In this document: in pieces, positions 59,601 to 64,000 of the stretch
How the letters are laid out: every line of letters starts with the position of its first letter
Numbering within the stretch: the stretch's first letter is position 1
NCBI RefSeq assembly: GCF_018282095.1
Contig: NZ_CP074128.1
Location: forward strand, 124,001-188,000
Direction: 5' to 3'
Origin: Pseudovibrio brasiliensis
Lineage (GTDB): Bacteria; Pseudomonadota; Alphaproteobacteria; Rhizobiales; Stappiaceae
Length of the DNA stretch: 64,000 nt
Notes under the pieces: model-generated
Databases searched by the model: none
The model's input: the letters and a program-made list of their open reading frames with translations, nothing else
Told to the model about the DNA's origin: nothing
Made by a program: the position numbers and the translations under genes

Positions 59601-61085
59601 CTCGGCAGTTGAGGTATTGCTGGATATCAAGAGGGACGTTTTTAGCGTTTCGGCCCGTTTGGCTTCATCCATAATGGGCAGACTAGCAACACCTTGCTCT
59701 GGATCCTCGCAAATGGCTTGAACCACCTGCAGAACATAACCTGCGAGTTGCTCGATGGACTGCTGGTTAAAGAGTGCTGTTGCGTACTCCAGTCCGCCGG
59801 AAATCTTGGTGCCGTTGTCCACCAGCTCCAGTGTAAGATCGAACTGCGATGCGCTGCGGGGAACCGAGAATGGTTCATGCTTCAAATCGGCAAAGCGAAG
59901 TGTTGCATCGTCAAGACTTTGCCAGGCAAACATGGTCTGGAACAAAGGTGTATGGGAAAGTGACCGCTGAGGGTTCAGTGCATCCACCACCTGCTCAAAA
60001 GGAACAGATTGGTTATCCTGACTGTCGAGGAATGTATCTCGCGCGTGAGCCAGCAACTGGCTCACCGTTATGTCTTCATCGAAATTGAAGCGTAACGCCA
60101 GTGTGTTGACGAACAGCCCCGCCATCTCTTCCAGCTCTTTACGGACCCTGTTGGCTGATGGTGTTCCAATGACAATGTCATCCTGACCAGACATGCGCGC
60201 AAGCACAGTTGCATAGGCGCACATAAGTACCAGATACGGAGTTGTCCCGGCCTCACATGCAAACTCTCTTACCTTTGCAGTGAGTTCAGAATCTAACTCC
60301 AGAGGTAGAAAGTCCCCCTCAAAACTTTGCTGTAGCGGACGTTGGCGGTCTGTTGGCAACAGCAAACGTTCTGGTGCTCCGGATAGGCGCTGTTCCCAAT
60401 AGGCCTTCTGCTTCTCAAAGCTTTTTTGTTGCTCAGGCTGTTTTTGCCAATAGGCATAGTCTGCGTAGGAAAGCTCAGGCGTGTTGCGGTCAATCGGTTG
60501 TCCGACCTCGGTCAGATGCGTGTAGTTTTCGCTCAGCTCCTTGAGCAAAAGCCCGTTGGACCAACCATCAGAAATGAAATGGTGCAGCACAAGCAGCAGC
60601 ACATGCTCTCTCTCACTCACCCTGATAAAGCAACACCGCGCAAGCGGGCCGGTCTTCAGATCAAACGGCTTTGTGCATTCCTTATCCGCCACTTGGTGGA
60701 TCGCAGCTTCTAAGTCGTCTTCGGCCTCAATGTTGATCAGATGCAAAGGCAAACCGCAGGTGGGAGGAGCAAACCGCAGCCCGGGCTCTCCGGTGTCTTC
60801 GCAGACAAAAGCGCGAAGCCCTTCATGTCGCGCGATCAGTTGATCCAGTGCGTTTTGAAGAGCGCTCGTGTTGAGCGCGCCTCGCAGACGTATGCCAAGT
60901 GTCAGGTGATAGGCGGATCCTATCCCTGCCATGCGAGAAAGGAACCACAGCCTCTCTTGGGCGAAAGACAAAGGCAGGGGACCTTGATCTCGCGGAGCTG
61001 CTTTAAGAGCGGTGCGCTGGCGCAGCTTCAACAACTGCTCTGGTGTAAGAGAGCGCATTTTTCGCTTGTTTTGTCCGTCCTGCAT
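50682..61085 (-). CDS. Trimodular NRPS: C-A-PCP-C-A-PCP-Cy-A-PCP-Ox (thiazole-forming)
   Basis: A 3,467-residue synthetase. C1 about 38-470 (HHFISDG at 168), A1 500-1000, PCP1 Ser1045; C2 1098-1535 (HHSISDA at 1228, glycine replaced by alanine), A2 1555-2055, PCP2 Ser2101; heterocyclisation domain 2160-2595 (DALIVDAAS at 2293 in place of HHxxxDG), A3 2610-3108, PCP3 Ser3156; C-terminal FMN oxidase of the SagB/nitroreductase type, 3230-3440. Codes read by position: A1 DVADICAI (acidic pocket, perhaps Arg), A2 DVQAIAQV (proline-like), A3 DLYNMSLI (cysteine). Cy plus cysteine A plus Ox predicts a thiazole. No epimerase is present. The acidic tail (EEDEMEEFEI) could bind the docking domain of the next protein. 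ATG at 61085 follows GGGAGGA. Confidence 0.94.
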   Translation of the reverse strand: MQDGQNKRKMRSLTPEQLLKLRQRTALKAAPRDQGPLPLSFAQERLWFLSRMAGIGSAYHLTLGIRLRGALNTSALQNALDQLIARHEGLRAFVCEDTGEPGLRFAPPTCGLPLHLINIEAEDDLEAAIHQVADKECTKPFDLKTGPLARCCFIRVSEREHVLLLVLHHFISDGWSNGLLLKELSENYTHLTEVGQPIDRNTPELSYADYAYWQKQPEQQKSFEKQKAYWEQRLSGAPERLLLPTDRQRPLQQSFEGDFLPLELDSELTAKVREFACEAGTTPYLVLMCAYATVLARMSGQDDIVIGTPSANRVRKELEEMAGLFVNTLALRFNFDEDITVSQLLAHARDTFLDSQDNQSVPFEQVVDALNPQRSLSHTPLFQTMFAWQSLDDATLRFADLKHEPFSVPRSASQFDLTLELVDNGTKISGGLEYATALFNQQSIEQLAGYVLQVVQAICEDPEQGVASLPIMDEAKRAETLKTSLLISSNTSTAEPIHLSFEDTAASYGERTAIIDGEHKLTYAQLNERANKLARYLRSLGVQEQDRIAICMQKSADAVTALLAVLKAGAAYIPIDANYPPERINTLVQDCSPKCILVDAYGTKQLVHLPDLAAEVVHIKNQEDKWGSLDGQNLTVPIDPDDLAYIIYTSGSTGRPKGVMVDHCAIWTVRDAWSELYSFDEPPRVLQMANLSFDVFTADLVRALTFGGTLVLVNQDELIDSTALLAKIEQHQTTFADFVPAVLDSLTAHIQKSGASSVPLKTIVCGSDRWSSKGAVTARSVFGPDAHIIHAYGLTETAIDCLALTMPQTFSKTDSLSLGKAIKNYDVLVLDPSGQPVPEGVVGEICVAGAGLAQGYWNAPELTEQKFTCIAGHEDLRVFKTGDLGRLLRDGTIEFLGRNDRQAKLRGFRVELGEVEAALEADERVQAAICVVNEKSGEEQLLAYVVLSSEDTGDVLAELKEGLSHKLPHFMVPAGIAAIQQLPLTPNGKVDHKALPDVDPSTLSQAVFAPPREGKETELAQIWCDLLGLSTIGRHNNFFALGGHSLLAVRLAQRIREAFCVDVAATIVFTAPTLPSLAEAIDWTSSSTGTQIARTDRTKELPLSSSQQRLWYLAEMEGQSEAYHMPLLLELKGKLEVSALSQAIETIMARHETLRTRFKQKDGTAYLDIRPANTWRMEAPTRLTEDDDLKEHVAQLVAEPFDLEAGPLFRAALLHRDEAHHALVIVMHHSISDAWSMGVFSKELSELYSALIQQQKPNLPDLQIQYADFAVWQREELSKGTWNEQKHYWGSKLEGSPVLLELPLDHPRPKRQSFKGAAIPLELDVSLSRRIKEYSAGSGGTVFSTLLGAWALTLSKLSGQTDVVVGSPVANRDHAQLDKLIGFFANTLALRVDANKDLPLSGYLLQIQETVLEAQQNQDLPFEQVIEHLNPPRSLAHAPLFQVMFAWEGENNDQFELPGLSVELLHHHHGGAKFDLLLSLQDVNGQLKGAIEFASDLFEPETAARIGRYFEHVLTQLVANTGANLSDISLLTDLEQTQALEGWQQGPVPYPESECISRQIEKHAAETPEATAVILGQETLSYGELNRQANQLAHTLRQQGIGAQANIAVCIDRSMQMVVTLLGILKAGAAVVPLDPAYPLARLHVILQDVQPDLIITTKALRSKLPEEFAEATATIEELKTKCQSASADNPAHTPAPLDPAYVLYTSGSTGKPKGVVQTHRTLRNLVHWQLKQGPTDKAPTRVLQFASLNFDVAFQEVFCTLYQGSSLVLMTDTQRKDIGNLAGFLKSNGVERAHLPFAVLQQMAGLFESEHLPDGPACEVITAGEALLVNDGLRSLLKALGGRHFYNQYGPTETHVVTQHILDCGHMEDWPASPPIGKPMDNTSVFLLDDGMRPVPPGTTGEIYVCGDNLASGYFGNEELTADRFISHTFGSQPPLRLYRTGDLAVYLPDGTLAFHGRADDQVKFRGFRIEPMEITNCVLQIEGVQEAFVIFDKSTGAEHARLICYFVGTCSVDALRAELKTRLPDYMIPTDWMQLDELPITPNGKVDRRALPSPIRLTASDFEAPMAGLEADIAKVWEVVLKVDQIGRTDNFFDLGGHSLLATRLIHTLNKDLSLSLSLTDLIENPVLADLTASANSGNNQPEQAVVQIHADEANRYEPFPLTDIQQAYWVGRDDGLGLGGVSAHAYEEIEIPDLDLEHFNAALNKLIQRHDMLRAVFAKDGTQRILQDVPDYIIQTDDARGRNARVVERMIARNREAMSHQVLDAGTWPLFEFRALQLDNGVTRLHISMDALIVDAASSQIFSRELAAFYEDLQVELPEIEITFRDYVAQELALRDGSRYTTSLKYWQDRLATLAAAPDLPLAKQPESISNPRFTRRHLVLDTTKWSQIKANARQHGVTPSGCLLTAFAQVLAKWSQSPQFTLSLPVFNRQPLHPHINRLIGDFTSIVLLEVGFDATTNFVANAKAAQRQLWKDMDHSEVSGVQVLRELTKQRGEQQTGMPIVFNSTLVEMIPDQEEITLSSALNAQNVHTITQTPQVWLDHTILEVDGELCFNWDSIDELFPEGMMQEMFDAYCALLEELEAPDRWQQTAKQTFPNWDAHKALSQNWPLMHQLFETQALKTPDAPALICDALTLSYSQTRQRAQNLAALLQQKGLEKGELVAIKMRPGWEQTVAALAILYAGGAYLPIDPDLPANRIEGILRRTASKLICVKTGQADKLKGVPDCALTIEVGSELDAASDSKLKTAETQPDDLAYVIFTSGSTGEPKGVMIDHRGAVNTLLDINKRLNVQPEDRVFAISALGFDLSVYDIFGLLAAGGAVVIPNENEVKDPAHWLECVTQHNVTIWNSAPALLGMLVDYAESDRKSLGVALRQIMLSGDWIPLSLPSRAQALAPNAEVLSLGGATEASIWSICYPVQDVLPQWTSIPYGKSLENQQFYVLDEALAARPCWVTGELYIGGLGLAQGYWQDEEQTNYRFITHPTTGERLYRTGDLGRYMPDGNIEFLGRMDTQVKVQGFRIELGEIETVLNAHDAVKASVFKVFGEAQSNKQLVGYVVPERTHVDTNTLLKHLRAHLPHYMIPSSLIEIEQIPVSANGKVDRKKLPRPSRSSTTQVSFEPTGKQEEKIREIVSDVLKLNQIAPEENLLQLGATSIDITRISNALSSALSFRPPLAKFMGSPSLATLLKMYRDQFGQAETEAESTANSSAIATIEDPQERQTFKNRNVGLRRFDQQHTTHQLAHSNPRGFDEFDAYRSVRQFIPDPLHINRLEDLLSALRRNQNPDAPKHLFASAGGLYPVQTYIYIKPDRVQGLDGGAYYYDPQNHALISTANGKALSPDTYDYFVNRPTFEDAAFALFFVAERKAIEPLYGEMSEQFCLIETGAMAQLLTMRAHETGLGLCGIGSVDERALNDLFQLSSSHKLIYSMIGGTRTADQNRQHTIETFSATPALAQQEEDEMEEFEI

Positions 61086-61121
61086 GGTTCCTCCCAGAGA
61101 CGCTGACGACCTGCTTCTGCG

Positions 61122-64000
61122 TCAGGAAAATTCTTCGGCTGCTTCCAGCTCTTCAAAAATGTAGTCGAGGGTTTGCTCAATGGTGGGACGCTCAAAGAAG
61201 ATGCGAAGAGGCACCTCCACCCCCAATGCGTCTTGCATGCGAGCCGTAATGCGTGTGGCTCGGAGGGAATGTCCGCCAATTTCAAAGAAGTTGTCGCGGA
61301 TGCCGACACCGTCCAGTTGCAAGACCTCAGCCCAGATACGCGCAAGTTCCTCTTCCAATGGCGTCTCAGGCGCCACGTAGTTGCGAACCGACTCAATGCT
61401 GTGTGCGGTTGGTGTGGGAAGCTGGCTGCGGTCAATTTTGCCGTTTGATGTTAAGGGCAAATCATCCAGCTGCACATAAAGCGCTGGGACCATATAGTCC
61501 GGCAGCTGGTTGGCCAGGGCACCGCGCATAGCAGTCGTGTCGAGTTCCGCTGCATTTTGCTGCATGCAGACATACGCAACCAGTTGAGAAGACCCTGCCT
61601 GATCTGCATGAGCGACCACAACAGCATTCAAGATACCATCAAATTGAGATAGCGCGTGTTCAATTTCGCCCGGCTCAATGCGATAACCACGCACTTTGAT
61701 CTGGAAGTCGTCTCTGCCCAGATACTCAATTGTGCCGTCTTCCAGATAGCGCCCCACATCTCCGGTTTGATAGAGCCGTTCCCCAGCCTTAAATGGGCTC
61801 GGAATAAAGCGCTCCACTGTGAGTTCAGGACGATTCAGATACCCCTTGGCAACACCGGGACCAGCCACATAGAGATCGCCTGCAACACCAACAGGAACAA
61901 GGTCCAGATGGCGATCCAGAATGTACATTTTCATACCTGCGATGGGCTGCCCTATAGGAACAACAGGCGGATACTCAGCGCAGTAATCCAACTCTAGCCT
62001 GGTGCAGTAGACACTTGCTTCTGTGGGCCCATAAAGGTTTTGTAAGTGTATTGACCCAAGAGCCTTGAAACAGCGTTCCGCAAGCCGAGAGGGGAATGCT
62101 TCGCCTCCGCAAAGGATTGATCGCAAGCTTGTGCAGGCGCTGACGTTTTCACAGGAAAGGAAAAAGTCCAGCAATGAAGGGACAAACTGACAAACAGTGA
62201 CCTGTTGTTCCGCTATCAGCTCAACCAGATAATTGCCTTCAAGCAAGCGCGCCCGATCTGCGATAACAACAGTTGCCCCACATGAAAGGCTGGCAAACAC
62301 TTCCACCACTGAAATGTCAAAGGTGAGAGACGTCGACAGTAGAACTTTGTCTTCTAGAGTGAAGGTGCCTTCTTGCAGGAACCAAGCCATGAGGTTAGCA
62401 GGGCCTTTATGGGGTACCACAACACCTTTTGGTTTGCCTGTGGTGCCGGAGGTATAAATCACATAGGCAGTGTCTTCACTGGAGACTGGTGCATTGAGGT
62501 TCTCATCGTCGAGACTTTGCCAGGGCGGTTCCTGCTGTCCCACATTGACCAGCTTTGCCGGAGGAGTAATTTCTCTCAGTTCAGAAATGCTTGCAGCGTC
62601 GCAAAGCACCAGAACAGGGGTACTGTCTTCAATCAGATACGAAATCCGCTCTGATGGATAAGTGGGATCGATTGGAATGTAGGCCCCGCCAGCTTTTAGG
62701 ATGGCAAGCAGCCCGACAACAGCATTTGCCGAATTTTGCAAACACACCGCAACGCGACTTTGGCTGGAAACACCTTGAGCAACTAAATATCTGGCAAGCT
62801 GATTAGCCTGACTGTTCAGTTGTCCGTATGTGAGTTGCGCTCCTTCGCCGACCAACGCAACTTGCGTTCCATGATCTACGGCTACAGCTTCAAATGCGCT
62901 ATGGAGTGTAGTTGAAGCCTCTTCAAACTCCGCGCCCTCTGCAAATTCAAGGAGTTTGCTTGTCTGGTCTGTATCCAACTGTACCAGTTGATGTGCAGGC
63001 GTCTGTTCTGCCTTTGAATGCACCTGAATGAGGCGCTGCAAGCAGCCAAGCGTCATATGCAATAGCGAAGAAGCAAAACTGCCATGTGGGGCTTGGGCTT
63101 GGACTTTGAAGGATGTGCCGAAGTCATCAACGGTCAGGTTGAAGGGGTAGCTCGTACCATAATGACCCGCGATGTAGTTAGCGCCCGGCAAGTCACGGTG
63201 AGAGGAACCTTGTGAGCCATCGGACATGAGCTGGGCGTGACGGAAGTTCACCAGTGAAGAGATCAGCGGTGTTGTGCGATCGACCCCACTGGCCTCAATT
63301 GCATCTGCAAGCGACGCATACTCATGATCCATCAGATCAAGAAGTGTCTGGTGGACGGCAAGAAGGGCGCTCTTCCAGTCCTGATCAGTCAGATTGACAC
63401 GCAGGGGTAGGGTATTAATGAACGGCCCCAAAATCCGCTCGGCATTCTCAAGCCCCTGTAATCGGCCAAGAAGCACAGTGGCAAAGCAAACGTCTTCCTG
63501 CCCGGAGCATTTTGCCATGACCAGTGCCCAAACGAAGTGAAAAATCGATGCAGTGCTCACGCCTAGCTGACTGGCAACCTCTCTCAGACCCGATGTCAGC
63601 GCGGTATCCGTATGGGTTGTGTCTGTATCAAGATCAGAGCCATGAACATGATCAACACCGAGACCGAGAGGCGTGTTGGGAGCCTCAAGACCTCTGAACA
63701 GCTCACTGAAGAAGTTGCGTGCGTCTCCTTTCGTGCTCTCTTCTTGCTGAAAGGCGACATATTCCTTGAACTGTGCTGGTGTTTCCAGTCGGTTGCCATC
63801 CCCCACCATGAAAGCTTTGACCTCAGCATTGAGCTGCTTGAGGGATGTGTTGTCGTCAATGATGTGGTGGAAAAGCTTGAGGAGTAACCAGCGGTCATTA
63901 TCGGTGTCGTAGCAAGTATAAACCCGCAGAAGAGATGGTTCTTGCAAATCAACTTTCGTGGTGCGCGGGGCAAAATGCGCCTGCAGCCTTTCTGCAATAT
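61122..64000 (-). CDS. NRPS, C-A-PCP end; N-terminus beyond window
   Basis: The last 958 residues of a synthetase whose frame is open to the right edge. Visible parts, numbered from the first full codon: the second half of a C domain (HHIIDDN at about 44, then SLVNFRHAQ), an A domain (about 360-865; YTSGTTGKPKG, A10 in TSNGKIDR) and a PCP (IGGHSLRA near residue 909). The specificity code reads DIVQLGLV, near the glycine code DILQLGLI, so Gly is a guess. The tail is acidic (FEELEAAEEFS), like the tail of the next protein. The gene ends 36 bp before the 3,467-residue synthetase and would pass its chain to it. A TTG at 63947 lies inside the C domain and is not the start. Confidence 0.9.
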   Translation of the reverse strand, partial: IAERLQAHFAPRTTKVDLQEPSLLRVYTCYDTDNDRWLLLKLFHHIIDDNTSLKQLNAEVKAFMVGDGNRLETPAQFKEYVAFQQEESTKGDARNFFSELFRGLEAPNTPLGLGVDHVHGSDLDTDTTHTDTALTSGLREVASQLGVSTASIFHFVWALVMAKCSGQEDVCFATVLLGRLQGLENAERILGPFINTLPLRVNLTDQDWKSALLAVHQTLLDLMDHEYASLADAIEASGVDRTTPLISSLVNFRHAQLMSDGSQGSSHRDLPGANYIAGHYGTSYPFNLTVDDFGTSFKVQAQAPHGSFASSLLHMTLGCLQRLIQVHSKAEQTPAHQLVQLDTDQTSKLLEFAEGAEFEEASTTLHSAFEAVAVDHGTQVALVGEGAQLTYGQLNSQANQLARYLVAQGVSSQSRVAVCLQNSANAVVGLLAILKAGGAYIPIDPTYPSERISYLIEDSTPVLVLCDAASISELREITPPAKLVNVGQQEPPWQSLDDENLNAPVSSEDTAYVIYTSGTTGKPKGVVVPHKGPANLMAWFLQEGTFTLEDKVLLSTSLTFDISVVEVFASLSCGATVVIADRARLLEGNYLVELIAEQQVTVCQFVPSLLDFFLSCENVSACTSLRSILCGGEAFPSRLAERCFKALGSIHLQNLYGPTEASVYCTRLELDYCAEYPPVVPIGQPIAGMKMYILDRHLDLVPVGVAGDLYVAGPGVAKGYLNRPELTVERFIPSPFKAGERLYQTGDVGRYLEDGTIEYLGRDDFQIKVRGYRIEPGEIEHALSQFDGILNAVVVAHADQAGSSQLVAYVCMQQNAAELDTTAMRGALANQLPDYMVPALYVQLDDLPLTSNGKIDRSQLPTPTAHSIESVRNYVAPETPLEEELARIWAEVLQLDGVGIRDNFFEIGGHSLRATRITARMQDALGVEVPLRIFFERPTIEQTLDYIFEELEAAEEFS

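Noticed and set aside
63947-63947. TTG at 63947 as the start of the rightmost synthase
   Set aside because: It lies in the middle of a condensation domain and the frame continues open to base 64000, so the true start is outside the window.

Overview
The window is chromosomal-type DNA from a mid-GC marine-type alphaproteobacterium, most likely Pseudovibrio or a close relative in the Stappiaceae. This rests on protein style and on the right-hand NRPS/PKS locus, whose architecture fits what I remember of the Pseudovibrio pseudovibriamide (ppp) clusters. The species call is inference. I see no rRNA, tRNA, CRISPR array, insertion sequence or phage.

Left part (1-24.7 kb), mostly housekeeping and accessory genes: a YjjI glycyl-radical enzyme with its YjjW activase (cut by the left edge), a YghU-type glutathione transferase, a GNAT acetyltransferase, an ECF41 sigma factor with its AhpD-like partner and a matching promoter, a LysE exporter, a methyltransferase, a malonyl-CoA synthetase, and a FecI/FecR/TonB receptor regulon with a di-heme peroxidase. 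Then come three glycosyltransferases, a GNAT remnant, a dioxygenase/membrane protein pair facing a TetR regulator across a perfect palindrome, a large helical orphan, a metallo-beta-lactamase-fold hydrolase and a Tat-exported cyclase-family protein.

Middle (24.8-35.4 kb), an exopolysaccharide locus: O-antigen ligase/polymerase, TupA-like ATP-grasp, flippase, short outer-membrane export lipoprotein and GT4 glycosyltransferase on the minus strand. An AT-rich 0.9 kb divergent region separates them from a sugar-phosphate transferase, a beta-barrel and a Wzz/tyrosine autokinase on the plus strand. A 0.67 kb decayed stretch follows.

Right part (36.1-64 kb), a biosynthetic cluster. A type II thioesterase and an Sfp-type phosphopantetheinyl transferase (plus) face a tightly packed minus-strand operon of four megasynthases, read from the right edge leftwards: C-A-PCP (N-terminus off the window); C-A-PCP-C-A-PCP-Cy-A-PCP-Ox; docking-C-A-PCP-TE; and A-PCP-C-A-PCP-KS-KR-ACP-TE. 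The Cy-A-PCP-Ox module carries a cysteine-type specificity code, so a thiazole is predicted. The last protein starts without a condensation domain, has no acyltransferase and has its own thioesterase, so it looks like a second short assembly line making two residues plus a ketide. This cluster is the most interesting system in the window.
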